This document shows, piece after piece, positions 36,726 to 46,520 of a stretch of 64,000 nt of DNA (its first letter is position 1; every line of letters starts with the position of its first letter). The notes beneath the pieces are model-generated. The model did not search any database, was not told where the DNA came from, and worked only from the letters and a program-made list of their open reading frames with translations. This DNA is from Deinococcus malanensis (GTDB lineage Bacteria; Deinococcota; Deinococci; Deinococcales; Deinococcaceae). The stretch lies in NCBI RefSeq assembly GCF_014647655.1, contig NZ_BMPP01000005.1, forward strand, positions 124,001-188,000. Direction: 5' to 3'. A program made the translations under genes and the position numbers.

Positions 36726-37928
36726 TTACTTCACCGGAGCATGATCCTTGGGATCGGCCCAGGGGTCCAGCACGCACTTGATACATCCATCGTGCTTGTG
36801 CTTGAAGATGTGGTAGGCATGGGGCGCTTCGTCCAGGCTCATGCGGTGGGTGATGACCTGCGTGGGGTCAATGTCGCCGCGCACGATGTGGTCAGTCAGG
36901 ATATCCAGGTAGCGGTGCACGTGGGTCTGCCCGGTTTTCATGGTCAGACCCTTGTTCATGAACGCGCCCAGCGGAATCTTGTCGCCCAGACCACCGTACA
37001 CGCCAGGCACGCTCACCGTGCCCCCCTTGCGGCAGGCCATCAGTGCGGCGCGCAGTGCGTGCGGCCGCTCGCTTTCCAGGACACGGGTGGTCTGTTTGAC
37101 AGCGTCGGCCACACCGAGAAACCCGGTGCCATGCGCTTCCAGGCCCACCGCGTCCATGACACTGTCCGGACCACGGCCGGCGGTCATAACCTTGAGCCGC
37201 TCGAAGACCTCGTCTTCCTCGTAGTTGATGGTCTCTGCTCCCGCGCGGCGTGCCAGCTCCAGACGCTCAGGGAAGCGGTCGATGGCAATCACGCGTCCGG
37301 CGCCGAGCAGGAACGCGCTACGGATGCAGAACTGTCCGACTGGCCCGGCGCCGAATACCGCCACGACATCCCCTTCCTGGATGTTGCAATTCTCGGCCGC
37401 CATGTAGCCGGTAGGCAGGATGTCGGTCAGGAACAGCACCTGATCGTCGCTGAGGCCCTGCGGGACCTTATACAGGTTGGCGTCGGCGAACACCGTGCGC
37501 ACGAACTGCGCCTGTCCGCCAGCATAGCCACCGGTAATGTGCGAGTAGCCATAGATGCCGGATGACGCATGGCCCCACATCGTCTCGGCCAGCCGGGGAT
37601 TGGGGTTGGAATTGTCGCACAGCGAGGTCAGGCCCTTCTGGCAGTACCAGCACTTGCCACAGGCGATAGGGAAGGGCACGATGACGCGGTCGCCGACCTT
37701 GATCTTGCGGACGTCGGCGCCGACGTCCACGACCTCGCCCATGAACTCGTGGCCCAGGATGTCACCGTGGACCATGCTGGGCACGTAGCCGTCGAGGAGG
37801 TGCAGGTCCGAACCACAGATGGCGGTGGACGTCACCCGCACGATGGCGTCGGTGGGCTGAAGGATCTCGGGGTCGGGCACGCGCTCTACCGCAACCTTGT
37901 TGATGCCCTGCCAGACCAGCGCCTTCAT
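36726..37928 (-). CDS. Zinc alcohol/formaldehyde dehydrogenase family protein
   Basis: 400 residues, the glutathione-independent formaldehyde-dehydrogenase-like branch of zinc MDR enzymes. The catalytic-zinc motif [12 protein letters not shown] (Cys38) and [12 protein letters not shown] are present, the structural-zinc cysteines are in [16 protein letters not shown], the Rossmann motif is [10 protein letters not shown], and the long insert [11 protein letters not shown] is typical. It oxidises aldehydes or alcohols with NAD. GGAG lies before the ATG. The start overlaps the stop of the SRPBCC gene by four bases (ATGA), so it is the last gene of a three-gene operon. Confidence 0.88.
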   Translation of the reverse strand: MKALVWQGINKVAVERVPDPEILQPTDAIVRVTSTAICGSDLHLLDGYVPSMVHGDILGHEFMGEVVDVGADVRKIKVGDRVIVPFPIACGKCWYCQKGLTSLCDNSNPNPRLAETMWGHASSGIYGYSHITGGYAGGQAQFVRTVFADANLYKVPQGLSDDQVLFLTDILPTGYMAAENCNIQEGDVVAVFGAGPVGQFCIRSAFLLGAGRVIAIDRFPERLELARRAGAETINYEEDEVFERLKVMTAGRGPDSVMDAVGLEAHGTGFLGVADAVKQTTRVLESERPHALRAALMACRKGGTVSVPGVYGGLGDKIPLGAFMNKGLTMKTGQTHVHRYLDILTDHIVRGDIDPTQVITHRMSLDEAPHAYHIFKHKHDGCIKCVLDPWADPKDHAPVK

Positions 37929-38683
37929 GAGGTTCTCCGGTTGTCGTACATCTTGGCCTCCGCTTTTTTCACGGCACCCTTGCGGGCGCTGGATTGCCCT
38001 TCGGTGGTGGGCTGTTGGCCCAGTTCCATCATGCGTTTCAGGCGCCGCAGGTCCTCACCGACCTGCACGGCGGGTTCCTCGCCCATCAGCCGGGCGATGG
38101 TCGCGCCCATCGTGCCGCCGGGCGGGCGGTATTTCAGCGCGACATGCACCTCGGTGCCCCGGTCTCCCGGTGCGGGCCGGAACTCCACGTGCCCCTCGGT
38201 CCAGATTTGCGACCCTTCCAGGGAACGCCAGGCGATGCGCTTACCGGCCACGTCCTCGGTCACCTCGGCGTCCCATTTGACGTGGGTGCCGGCAGGCGCC
38301 TTGGCGACCCAGTGCGAGCGGTTGCCCTCGGTGTCCTGTACTTCTACGGATTCCAGGTGGTCCATGAACTGCGGAAGGTTTTCGAAGTTGCGCCAGAAGA
38401 CATACAGCTGATCGGGCTCCACGCCGATGGTAATGCCCCGCTCGACGGCAATGGCGTCATCCTTGGTCCGGTGGATACCCACCATGGCGTCTCCGACCCC
38501 GCGTCCCATCGCGGCGCCCGCCAGCAGCAGCGCCCCACCGGTGGCCACAAGGGCTCCGGCCTGTCCGGGACGCCCCACGCTCAGCACGATCAGCCCCAGT
38601 CCCAGGGCACCGACCAGCAGGCGCTCGCCGGGGCTGGAGTTCTGCGGGCTCAGGTCACGCACGCTAGTCTCGTGGTCGGGCAT
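37925..38683 (-). CDS. SRPBCC (polyketide cyclase/dehydrase-like) membrane protein
   Basis: 252 residues. Two N-terminal transmembrane helices ([17 protein letters not shown] and [18 protein letters not shown]) are followed by a START/SRPBCC domain: [57 protein letters not shown] and [20 protein letters not shown]. This domain binds hydrophobic ligands. The start overlaps the previous stop by one base and the end overlaps the dehydrogenase start, so all three are translationally coupled. Its ligand may be the dehydrogenase's substrate, an inference from context. Confidence 0.85.
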   Translation of the reverse strand: MPDHETSVRDLSPQNSSPGERLLVGALGLGLIVLSVGRPGQAGALVATGGALLLAGAAMGRGVGDAMVGIHRTKDDAIAVERGITIGVEPDQLYVFWRNFENLPQFMDHLESVEVQDTEGNRSHWVAKAPAGTHVKWDAEVTEDVAGKRIAWRSLEGSQIWTEGHVEFRPAPGDRGTEVHVALKYRPPGGTMGATIARLMGEEPAVQVGEDLRRLKRMMELGQQPTTEGQSSARKGAVKKAEAKMYDNRRTS

Positions 38684-39084
38684 CAGCGGTTCCCCCTTCG
38701 CAGCAGCCGGTCTTTTACAGACGGCGGTTCAGGATGGCTCAGGGCCCGGGCACACAGCACGTCCACCACCGTGATGGCGGTCAGGGCCGCCAGGGTGTTG
38801 GCGGTACGCTTGCGGCCATTTGGATTCTCCGGCTGGGCCAGGCCCAGGGTCCCCAGGTCCAGGACATCGCCCGCGACCCGCGACCAGACCCAGAAGGCTA
38901 CCGCTGAAGGCTGCGCCAGGATGCCCACGCCAGCCAGAACTTCGCGCAGTCCGTACGCCCGGACAAGGGTGGACTGGTCCTGGACACCCAGGAAACGGGT
39001 CAGCTTCCCGGGGGCTGCGAGTTCCACGGCGCCCAGGCCGATACTGAGCCAGCCGAGGCCTCGTGCTACCTGCTCTGCGTTCAT
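38683..39084 (-). CDS. Small membrane protein (DUF4267-like), first gene of the operon
   Basis: 133 residues with four weak hydrophobic helices (LGWLSIGLGAVELAAPG, VLAGVGILAQPSAVAFWV, NTLAALTAITVVDVLCA). The RAYGLREVLAGVGIL box resembles the DUF4267-type cyclase-associated membrane proteins. AAGGAGGG precedes the ATG at 39084, which is better than the longer frame from 39144. It begins the operon with the SRPBCC protein and the dehydrogenase. Confidence 0.7.
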   Translation of the reverse strand: MNAEQVARGLGWLSIGLGAVELAAPGKLTRFLGVQDQSTLVRAYGLREVLAGVGILAQPSAVAFWVWSRVAGDVLDLGTLGLAQPENPNGRKRTANTLAALTAITVVDVLCARALSHPEPPSVKDRLLRRGNR

Positions 39085-39234
39085 GTCTTCCCTCCTTTGT
39101 CGGTGCTCTTTTGCCTTTTCCAGAGTGGCGACCCGGAAGGACACGACCCTGTGAGGGGCCCTAAGTCCACTTCACACTTGCGCCACCGGAGGGTGTTTCG
39201 GCCTGAAGCTGGACTTCATCTGCCAGGCGGGGAG

Positions 39235-39268
39235 GAGAACTGCTCCGGAGAACTGCTCCGGAGAACTA
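39235..39268. repeat. Short tandem repeat
   Basis: GAGAACTGCTCCG at 39235-39247 and 39248-39260, then a partial third unit GAGAACTA from 39261; period 13 bp. Each unit is partly palindromic (CTCCGGAG). Confidence 0.6.
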
Positions 39269-39315
39269 CCCCCGTTCTTCTTGCTGGCTGGTGGACAAGC
39301 GGCACACCGGCCTCT

Positions 39316-39338
39316 AAAATTGCACTTAGTCCAATTTT
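39316..39338. promoter_or_regulatory. Palindromic operator upstream of fadN
   Basis: AAAATTG (39316-39322) and CAATTTT (39332-39338) form a perfect 7-bp inverted repeat with a nine-base spacer, about 25 bases before the fadN start. An AT-rich palindrome this close to the promoter could bind a TetR- or FadR-like regulator. Confidence 0.45.
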
Positions 39339-39362
39339 GCGGAGCTTTACCCCGGAGGTCGC

Positions 39363-41723
39363 ATGAAAAATCAGCCTTACAAGATTCACCGCGCTGCCGT
39401 GATCGGTGCCGGCGTGATGGGCGCTGCCATCGCCGCCCAGCTGGCCAACGCGGGCATTCCGGTCCTGCTGCTCGACATCGTGCTGCCGGACAACCCCGAC
39501 CGCAATTTCCTGGCCAGGCAGGGCGTGCAGCGCGCACTGAAAGCCCGGCCCGCTGCCTTTATGGACGCGAGCCGCGCAGGGCTGATCGAAGTCGGCAACC
39601 TCGAGGACGACCTGAAGAAATTGAAGGACGCCGACTGGATTCTAGAAGCGATCATCGAGAAGCTCGACGCCAAACGCGACCTGTGGGAAAGGGTCGAGAA
39701 GGTCGCCAAGCCCGGCGCGATCATCAGCTCCAACTCCAGCGGTATTCCCATGCACCTGCAGATCGAGGGCCGCAGCGAGGACTTCCAGCGGCGTTTCGTG
39801 GGCGCGCACTTCTTCAATCCGCCCCGCTACCTGCATCTGCTGGAAGTGATCCCGACGCCGAAGACCGCCCCCGAGGTCCTGACCGCCTTCAGTGAATTCG
39901 GCGAGAAGACCCTCGGCAAGGGCATCGTGATCGCCAACGACGTTCCGGGCTTTGTGGCCAACCGCATCGGCGTGTACGGCATCATGCGCGCCATGGCCCA
40001 CCTGAAAAAGAGTGGACTGACCCCTGCCGAGGCCGACCAGCTCACCGGGCCGGTGCTGGGGCGCGCCAACTCCGCGACCTTCCGCACGGCTGACCTCTCG
40101 GGGCTGGACATCATCTCCCACGTGGCCAGCGACCTCGGAAAAGCCACGCCCGAGGACGAGGACTTCACCCTCACGCCGGCCTTCCGCACCCTGGTCGAGG
40201 AAAAGAAGTTCCTGGGGGACAAGACCGGCAGCGGCTTCTATAAGAAGACCAAGGGCCCGGATGGCAAGACGAAGATCCTGAACCTGAACCTTCACACCTT
40301 CGAGTACGAGGACCAGGGCAAGGTCAAGGTCGCGGCCGTGGAAGCCGTCAAGGGCCGCCCGCTGGCCGAGCGCATCAGGAGCCTCTACGGTGCCGAGGGC
40401 AAGGAAGGAGACTTCCTGCGCGGCGTCATGAACGACGGCTTCTGGTACGCCTCCAAGATGGCCGGTCACGTCAGCGACCGCCTGCAGGACATCGACAACG
40501 CCCTCAAGTGGGGCTTCGGCTGGGAGCAGGGTCCCTTCGAGACCATGGATACCGTGGGCGTGCAGCAGGTCATCTCGAACCTGGAAGCCGAGGGCCGCAC
40601 GCTGCCCCCGCTGCTGCAGGCCATGAAGGACAGTGGACGGGCGTCGTTCTATCAGGGCAATGAGACCGTGACGCCTGCCGGCCAACCCACCCCATATCAG
40701 GCGCCCTATTTCATCCTGACGGACCTGAAGAAGGACGCCACCTCCGTGATCAAGAAAAAACCCGGCGCCAGCCTGGTGGACCTGGGCGACGGCGTGCTGC
40801 TGGTCGAATGGCACGCCAAGATGAATGCTCTGGGCGAGGATCAGCTGCGTATGATCCAGGAAGGCCACAAGGCGGTGCAGCAGCTTGGCTACGCGGGTCT
40901 GGTGATCGGCAACCAGGGTGAGAATTTCAGCGCGGGGGCTAACCTGCCGCTGGTCCTGGCCCAGGCGCAGGCCGACGAGTGGGACGAGCTCGACGACCAG
41001 ATCAAGCAGTTCCAGCAGGTCACCACCAGCCTGCGTTTCAGCCCTCACCCCACCGTGGCCGCTCCCTTCGGTCTGGCGCTGGGCGGTGGCTGCGAGTTCA
41101 GCCTTCACGCCGACCGCATCGTGGCCAGCGCCGAAACGTACATGGGCCTGGTGGAGGTCGGGGTGGGGCTGATTCCCGGCGGCGGCGGCACCAAGGAAAT
41201 GCTGATGCGCTTCACCGACCAGCAGCAGCCCGGGCAGCAGCAGGGCGCCGCGCTTCTGCCGGCCGTGCAGCGTGCCTTCGAGCTGATTGGCACGGCCAAG
41301 GTGTCCACCAGCGCCCTGGAGGCCCGTAAGCTGGGCTTCCTGCACGACCACGACGTCGTGGTCATGAATAAAAACCATCTGCTGGAGGAGGCCAAGCGTC
41401 AGGTGCTGGCCCTGGCGGCCGACTACGTGCAGCCCACCCCCCGCACCGACATCCCCGTGATGGGTGACGCTGCCATCGGGGCCGTCAAGAGTGCCCTGTA
41501 CGGCATGAAGGAAGGCGGCTATGTCACCGAGTACGACCTGGTGGTCAGCAACGAACTGGCCCGGGTGCTCTCGGGCGGCGTGGGCAACAACCGCACCGCG
41601 AAGGTCAGCGAGCAGCACCTGCTGGACCTGGAGCGCGAGGCCTTCCTGACCCTGCTGGGCAAGAAAGGCACCCAGAAACGTATCGAACACATGCTCAAGA
41701 CCGGCAAGCCGCTGCGCAACTGA
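39363..41723 (+). CDS. fadN: 3-hydroxyacyl-CoA dehydrogenase / enoyl-CoA hydratase (FadN-like)
   Basis: 786-residue bifunctional beta-oxidation enzyme. The NAD site is [20 protein letters not shown] (residues 11-30); HCDH N- and C-domains extend to ~400 ([36 protein letters not shown]). The last ~300 residues hold an enoyl-CoA hydratase/crotonase domain: [60 protein letters not shown]. The order (dehydrogenase first, hydratase second) is that of FadN. It catalyses two steps between enoyl-CoA and 3-ketoacyl-CoA; the thiolase fadA lies two genes on. GGAGG precedes the ATG. Confidence 0.93.
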   Translation: MKNQPYKIHRAAVIGAGVMGAAIAAQLANAGIPVLLLDIVLPDNPDRNFLARQGVQRALKARPAAFMDASRAGLIEVGNLEDDLKKLKDADWILEAIIEKLDAKRDLWERVEKVAKPGAIISSNSSGIPMHLQIEGRSEDFQRRFVGAHFFNPPRYLHLLEVIPTPKTAPEVLTAFSEFGEKTLGKGIVIANDVPGFVANRIGVYGIMRAMAHLKKSGLTPAEADQLTGPVLGRANSATFRTADLSGLDIISHVASDLGKATPEDEDFTLTPAFRTLVEEKKFLGDKTGSGFYKKTKGPDGKTKILNLNLHTFEYEDQGKVKVAAVEAVKGRPLAERIRSLYGAEGKEGDFLRGVMNDGFWYASKMAGHVSDRLQDIDNALKWGFGWEQGPFETMDTVGVQQVISNLEAEGRTLPPLLQAMKDSGRASFYQGNETVTPAGQPTPYQAPYFILTDLKKDATSVIKKKPGASLVDLGDGVLLVEWHAKMNALGEDQLRMIQEGHKAVQQLGYAGLVIGNQGENFSAGANLPLVLAQAQADEWDELDDQIKQFQQVTTSLRFSPHPTVAAPFGLALGGGCEFSLHADRIVASAETYMGLVEVGVGLIPGGGGTKEMLMRFTDQQQPGQQQGAALLPAVQRAFELIGTAKVSTSALEARKLGFLHDHDVVVMNKNHLLEEAKRQVLALAADYVQPTPRTDIPVMGDAAIGAVKSALYGMKEGGYVTEYDLVVSNELARVLSGGVGNNRTAKVSEQHLLDLEREAFLTLLGKKGTQKRIEHMLKTGKPLRN

Positions 41724-41731
41724 GCGGAACA

Positions 41732-42943
41732 ATGATCCCCATGTCCCAGATTCCCACCATCACCCCCCTCGACCGCCTGAAAGCCACCCCGAAGCGCCGC
41801 CTGGCGATGTGGGGCGCCCTCGGGTACGGAGCGCTGCTGCTGACCGCTGCCTTCGTCGGCGCGGAGATCACGCTGCGCTCCCAGACCCGCTGGGTGAAAG
41901 GCACCTTCGCTCCGGTGGGCCGGCGCGGCAATACCGTGTGGCTACCAGCCTCCCCGGAAACGCTGTCGCGGGGAGTGGTGGGGATCGTGCCTATCCGCCC
42001 CAACCGCGGCCACGCCGTACTGGGCGAGGCGAAAGTGAAGGGCACGCTGGCGTTCCGCCCTATCCAGGAAGAACGTGGGGTGCTGCCTAACGGCTCGGTG
42101 GCGTGGGTGTCCACCTTCGTGTACAACGGCACGCCGGCACAGCTGGGGGTGGCCTTTGAAAATACGGAGGTCGTCAGCCCAGCCGGCCCCATGCCCGCGT
42201 GGCACGTTCCTCCGGTATCGGGCGAGCGGGACGCCCTGGTGATCGTGGTGCACGGTCACGGCGGTCAGCGGGCGCAGGGTCTGCGCAGCCTGCGCGCGCT
42301 GCAACGCACCGGAGCGGGGTCGCTGTTCGTGACCTTCCGCAATGCCCACGGCGCTCCCCGCAGTGGCAGGGGCTACCTGACCCTGGGCGACGAGGAAGCC
42401 GAGGACGTGCTGGTCGCCCTGCACTGGGCGAAAGCAGCCGGGTATCGCCGCGCCGTGCTCTACGGTTTCTCGATGGGCGGCAACATCGTCCTGAGTGTGC
42501 TGCGCGACCGGTTCCAGCCGTTCCCGCTCCCGGTTACCGGCGTGCTGCTCGACTGCCCGGCACTGGACTGGCGCCGGACCATCACCTGGCAGGCCCGGCG
42601 CTTCGGGATGCCTGCCTTCATGGCGCGGCATGTCAGCACCTTCGTGCAGTACGTCGTGACCCGCCGCAGCGGACAGGACTTCGACACGGTGAATCAGCTC
42701 GCCGCTGCAGGGCGCTTCAACGTGCCGATTCTCCTGTGGCACGGCACGCGCGACCGTACCATTCCGGTCAGTCAATCTGACGCGCTCGCGGCGGCGCGGC
42801 CCGATCTCGTCGAGTACCACCGCGTGGAAGGTGCCAAGCACATCCGCTGCTGGAACATCAATCCAGCCCACTACGAGCAGACGCTCGAACACTTCATTCG
42901 CCGGGTCCTGCCCGGCCTTCCCCAAGGAGAACCCCATGCGTGA
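41732..42943 (+). CDS. Membrane-anchored alpha/beta hydrolase
   Basis: 403 residues. One N-terminal membrane helix ([20 protein letters not shown]) precedes an exported hydrolase domain. [11 protein letters not shown] is the oxyanion region, [10 protein letters not shown] the nucleophile elbow, [10 protein letters not shown] and GAKHIRCWN the acid and base. A lipase/thioesterase-like role is plausible given its position between fadN and fadA. It starts nine bases after fadN (ATG at 41732 or 41741) and overlaps fadA by eight bases, so the three genes are one operon. Confidence 0.8.
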   Translation: MIPMSQIPTITPLDRLKATPKRRLAMWGALGYGALLLTAAFVGAEITLRSQTRWVKGTFAPVGRRGNTVWLPASPETLSRGVVGIVPIRPNRGHAVLGEAKVKGTLAFRPIQEERGVLPNGSVAWVSTFVYNGTPAQLGVAFENTEVVSPAGPMPAWHVPPVSGERDALVIVVHGHGGQRAQGLRSLRALQRTGAGSLFVTFRNAHGAPRSGRGYLTLGDEEAEDVLVALHWAKAAGYRRAVLYGFSMGGNIVLSVLRDRFQPFPLPVTGVLLDCPALDWRRTITWQARRFGMPAFMARHVSTFVQYVVTRRSGQDFDTVNQLAAAGRFNVPILLWHGTRDRTIPVSQSDALAAARPDLVEYHRVEGAKHIRCWNINPAHYEQTLEHFIRRVLPGLPQGEPHA

Positions 42944-44132
42944 CGCTGTGATTGTTTCTGCCGTTCGCACGCCCGTTGGACGCGGCGTGAAAGGCACGCT
43001 CGCCAATACCCGCCCGGACGATCTGGCCGCCCTGGTCCTGAACGAAGCCGTCCGGCGCGCCGGGGTGGACGTCTCGGTCGTCGAGGACGTGTACCTGGGC
43101 TGCGCCATTCCCGAGGCGGAGCAGGGCCTCAACGTGGCCCGGATGGCCGCGCTGCGGGCCGGCATGCCCGACAGCGTGGGCGGCGTAACCATCAACCGCT
43201 TCTGCTCCAGCGGCCTGCAGACCATCGCTATGGCGGCGGCCGCCATCCAGACCGGCCAGGCGGACGTGATGCTCGCCGGGGGCGTGGAATCCATGAGCTT
43301 CGTGCCCATGACCGGCCACAACCCCAGCCCCAACCCGGACCTGGTCGATGACCGCCCCGGCGCGTATATCGGCATGGGTCTGACCGCCGAGAACGTGGCT
43401 GCCAAGTACGGTGTCAGCCGCGAGGACCAGGATGCCTTTGCCTTCCGCAGTCACCAGCGTGCCGCCGCCGCCCAGGATTCGGGCAAGTTCGACGCCGAGA
43501 TCATCCCGGTGCCGGTGCGCGTGGACAAGCTTAAGGGCACCAAGCTGAAGTCCGAGACCATCAACTTCGACAAAGACGAGCTGATCCGCCGCGACGCCAA
43601 CCTGGAAGACATGGCCAAGGTCCGCCCGGCCTTCAAGCAGACCGGCTCGGTGAGCGCAGCCAACAGCAGCCCCTTCAGTGACGGCGCCGCTGCCGTGCTG
43701 ATCATGAGCGGTGAAAAGGCGCAGGAACTGGGCGTGAAGCCCCTGGCCAGATTCCTGGGCTTCGCGGTCGCCGGCGTGGAGCCTGAACTGATGGGCATCG
43801 GCCCCGTCAAGGCTGTGCCCAAGGTGCTGTCGCAGACCGGGCTGACCCTGGAAGACATCGATCTGATCGAGCTGAACGAGGCCTTTGCCGCGCAGAGCCT
43901 CGCGGTGGCCCGTGAACTAGGCCTCAACGAGGACATCATGAACGTCAACGGTGGCGCCATTGCCCTGGGGCATCCACTGGGATGCAGCGGCGCCAAGCTG
44001 ACCACCACCGCGATCTACGAACTGCAGCGCCGTGGTGGGGGCAAGGCCCTGATCACCATGTGCATTGGCGGCGGCATGGGCGCGGCCGGCGTGATCGAGG
44101 TCTACGGACAGGACGAGCAGAACGGGGGTTGA
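42936..44132 (+). CDS. fadA: Acetyl-CoA acyltransferase (3-ketoacyl-CoA thiolase)
   Basis: 398-residue thiolase. The acyl-enzyme Cys90 lies in [14 protein letters not shown], and [15 protein letters not shown] and [10 protein letters not shown] carry the His/second-Cys active-site motifs. It cleaves 3-ketoacyl-CoA to acetyl-CoA and a shorter acyl-CoA, completing the cycle begun by FadN. AAGGAGA precedes the ATG, within the end of the hydrolase gene. A perfect hairpin follows. Confidence 0.94.
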   Translation: MRDAVIVSAVRTPVGRGVKGTLANTRPDDLAALVLNEAVRRAGVDVSVVEDVYLGCAIPEAEQGLNVARMAALRAGMPDSVGGVTINRFCSSGLQTIAMAAAAIQTGQADVMLAGGVESMSFVPMTGHNPSPNPDLVDDRPGAYIGMGLTAENVAAKYGVSREDQDAFAFRSHQRAAAAQDSGKFDAEIIPVPVRVDKLKGTKLKSETINFDKDELIRRDANLEDMAKVRPAFKQTGSVSAANSSPFSDGAAAVLIMSGEKAQELGVKPLARFLGFAVAGVEPELMGIGPVKAVPKVLSQTGLTLEDIDLIELNEAFAAQSLAVARELGLNEDIMNVNGGAIALGHPLGCSGAKLTTTAIYELQRRGGGKALITMCIGGGMGAAGVIEVYGQDEQNGG

Positions 44133-44156
44133 GCAGGACACTTGATGATCAGTAGT

Positions 44157-44189
44157 AAGGAGAGGCGCCCGCATGTGGCGCCTCTCCTT
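44157..44189. terminator. Bidirectional terminator between fadA and the lipoprotein
   Basis: AAGGAGAGGCGCC (44157-44169) pairs perfectly with GGCGCCTCTCCTT (44177-44189), loop of seven; convergent genes. Confidence 0.75.
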
Positions 44190-44208
44190 TATCTGCCTAT
44201 CTGTCAGC

Positions 44209-45123
44209 TTACCGGCGCAACTGCTGGGCCAATCTGGCAGCGCTTCGCACCCGTGGGGTTCCCTGAGCTTTCAGGCTGAGGGGGAGGGCAGCGCTGGACA
44301 GCACCTTTTGCCGCTCTGCGGGGGAGAGGGCCTGGGTCGTGATTCCACTGGCGGTCAGGCTCGCGTAAGGATCACTGGTCAACCGGACCATGCCGTAGTA
44401 GCCTTCAGCGGCAACGGTACCATCCGTCTTGAACAGAGAAGCTTCACCCACCAGGCCAGGGTCTCCGCCAAGGTCGCTGAAGGCCCCGTCAAAATCGTCT
44501 CCCCAGAAGTACAGCGGGGTACCAGCCGAGTCATGGAAAAACAGTGTGCTGAGGTACGTCTTGCCGGCGTCTTCCACAGGCCCGAGGCTCGCGTCGCCTT
44601 CCAGCTCTGGGACTGGACTGATTTTTGCGTACATACCGGACGCCATGAGTTTGCCACGGCCATTAATGAACTGGTCGCCATAAATGGCCATGCCCTCGGC
44701 AATCACACTTCCCTCGATATCGTTGGGGTTGGAAAACATGAACCAGTAGTACTGACCCTGGTACAGGGACGTCACGTTCACAGCCACAGTGGTCGCGGTC
44801 ATGCCTATGTTTCCCGCGCTGTCAAAAGCCTTGACGGTAAAGGTAACGCTGCCGTTGTTGCGCTGGTCGACGGCAAATTTATCTGTGCTGTACGGCGCTT
44901 CGGAGTCGGTGTCTATCAGGGCGGAACCCTGATAGAACTCCACCTTGGTCACTCCGCCAGGGTCGGTCGCTGTAGCAAAGAGTGTGACCTGCCCAGGAAC
45001 TGTGGGCGCGGTGGCGGTGAGGGTGACCTGGGGTGCTACCGTGTCCGCCTCAGGTGTGGGCGTTCCAGGACAGGCAGTCAAGAAGAGTGAGCAGGTCAGG
45101 AGAGGGAGATAAAGTTTCTTCAT
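44209..45123 (-). CDS. Lipoprotein with Ig-like domain
   Basis: 304 residues: signal MKKLYLPLLTCSLFLTACPG with lipobox Cys18. A beta-sandwich of the bacterial Ig-like/cadherin type follows (APQVTLTATAPTVPGQVTLF, DPGGVTKVEFYQGSALIDTD, SVTFTVKAFDSAGNIG). The C-terminal half (QYYWFMFSNPNDIEGSVIAE onward) is unassigned. It is a surface protein of unknown function. TAGATT (45137-45132) stands eight bases before the ATG. Confidence 0.75.
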   Translation of the reverse strand: MKKLYLPLLTCSLFLTACPGTPTPEADTVAPQVTLTATAPTVPGQVTLFATATDPGGVTKVEFYQGSALIDTDSEAPYSTDKFAVDQRNNGSVTFTVKAFDSAGNIGMTATTVAVNVTSLYQGQYYWFMFSNPNDIEGSVIAEGMAIYGDQFINGRGKLMASGMYAKISPVPELEGDASLGPVEDAGKTYLSTLFFHDSAGTPLYFWGDDFDGAFSDLGGDPGLVGEASLFKTDGTVAAEGYYGMVRLTSDPYASLTASGITTQALSPAERQKVLSSAALPLSLKAQGTPRVRSAARLAQQLRR

Positions 45124-45187
45124 CTTCAGTGAATCTAACAGCTGATGGTTCGCAGTCGTGCCTCAATTGAGGCTGCCGTTGCTGCGC

Positions 45188-45201
45188 TACCCTACCCTTT
45201 A
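45188..45201 (+). promoter_or_regulatory. Leaderless -10 box of rlmI
   Basis: TACCCT at 45188-45193, seven bases before the ATG at 45201. Confidence 0.5.
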
Positions 45202-46406
45202 TGTCTGCTGCTCCCCGCCTGCGCCTGCGCGTGACCGCTGCCGCCGAGAACCATCTGCGCGCCGGTCACCCCTGGGTGTACGAATCCAGTGTGCGTGAGC
45301 AGAACCGGGAGGGTGAAGCCGGCGAACTGGCCGTGGTGTACGACCGCCGCGACCGCTTTCTGGCCATAGGCCTGTATGATCCGCACTCACCGCTCCGGCT
45401 GCGGGTACTGCATGCCGGCAGCCCGGTCACGATTGACGACGCCTGGTGGGAAGCAAGGCTGGACACCTCATTTCTGCGTCGCGAACCGCTGTTCGGTCCC
45501 GTCGGCGCCGTAGGGGACACTGACGGCTACCGCCTGATCAATGGTGAATCCGACGGCTGGCCGGGACTGGTTATTGACCGTTACGCGCGGGTGCTGGTGA
45601 TCAAGCTGTACACCGCCGCCTGGTTTTCCCACCTGAACCGGCTGCTGGAGCTGCTGACCATGCGCTGCCCGGACTTCACGACTGTTCTGCGCCTGAGCCG
45701 CAACATCCAGGAGCGGGCCCGCGAGGCCGGTCTGTCCGACGGGCAGCTCCTGACTGGCGACCTCGGCAACAACCCGGTGATCTTCCACGAGTCGGGCATC
45801 GCCTTCGAGGCTGATGTGCTCCGTGGGCAGAAAACAGGGTTCTTTCTGGACCAGCGCGAGAACCGCCGGCGGGTGCAGGACCTGAGTCGGGGTCGACGCG
45901 TCCTGAACGCCTTTTCGTTCAGCGGTGGGTTTTCACTGTACGCGGCGCGTGGTGGGGCTCCGGAAGTGGTCAGCCTGGATATCAGCGCCCACGCCCTGCA
46001 CAGTGCCGGGCGGAATTTTGCGCTGAATCCTGCGCTGGGGACCCACCACGAGACGGTGCAGGCCGACGTCTTCGAGTGGCTCACGCAGACACGGCGGGAC
46101 TTTGACCTGGTCATTCTGGACCCGCCCAGCCTGGCGCGCCGGGAGGCAGAACGGGCCGGTGCCATCCGCGCTTACGCCAAGCTGTCGGCGGACGGCATCC
46201 GGCGCCTGGCCCGCGGGGGCATCCTGGTGAGCGCATCGTGCAGCGCGCATGTCAGTGCGGATGAATTCTGGACGGCTGTGCGTGAGGTGGCGGGGCGCAG
46301 TGGCCGCAAGTGGAAAGAACTGCGCATGACCCGGCATGCTCCTGACCATCACGCCACCTTTGCCGAAGCCGAGTACCTGAAAGCCATCTACCTTCAGTTC
46401 GACTGA
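45201..46406 (+). CDS. rlmI: 23S rRNA m5C methyltransferase (RlmI-like)
   Basis: 401 residues. A PUA domain occupies the first ~75 residues ([22 protein letters not shown]). The SAM domain has the N-terminal [20 protein letters not shown] block, [40 protein letters not shown] (motif I), [12 protein letters not shown] and [12 protein letters not shown] (catalytic motif IV), with the motif VI Cys in [12 protein letters not shown]. It modifies a cytosine in 23S rRNA (C1962 in E. coli). Sits alone between two terminators. Confidence 0.9.
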   Translation: MSAAPRLRLRVTAAAENHLRAGHPWVYESSVREQNREGEAGELAVVYDRRDRFLAIGLYDPHSPLRLRVLHAGSPVTIDDAWWEARLDTSFLRREPLFGPVGAVGDTDGYRLINGESDGWPGLVIDRYARVLVIKLYTAAWFSHLNRLLELLTMRCPDFTTVLRLSRNIQERAREAGLSDGQLLTGDLGNNPVIFHESGIAFEADVLRGQKTGFFLDQRENRRRVQDLSRGRRVLNAFSFSGGFSLYAARGGAPEVVSLDISAHALHSAGRNFALNPALGTHHETVQADVFEWLTQTRRDFDLVILDPPSLARREAERAGAIRAYAKLSADGIRRLARGGILVSASCSAHVSADEFWTAVREVAGRSGRKWKELRMTRHAPDHHATFAEAEYLKAIYLQFD

Positions 46407-46451
46407 AACAGCCGAAGGAAGCCACTGCGCCCCGGAGCCGGACAGGCAAAT

Positions 46452-46499
46452 GCGCAGGGGCAGGACAACAGGGACCAACGACCTGTCCTGCCCCTGCGC
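46452..46499. terminator. Bidirectional terminator between rlmI and the aminotransferase
   Basis: A 16-bp arm GCGCAGGGGCAGGACA (46452-46467) pairs perfectly with 46484-46499; convergent genes. Confidence 0.75.
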
Positions 46500-46520
46500 T
46501 CTGTGCCCTGTCTGCTGGGT

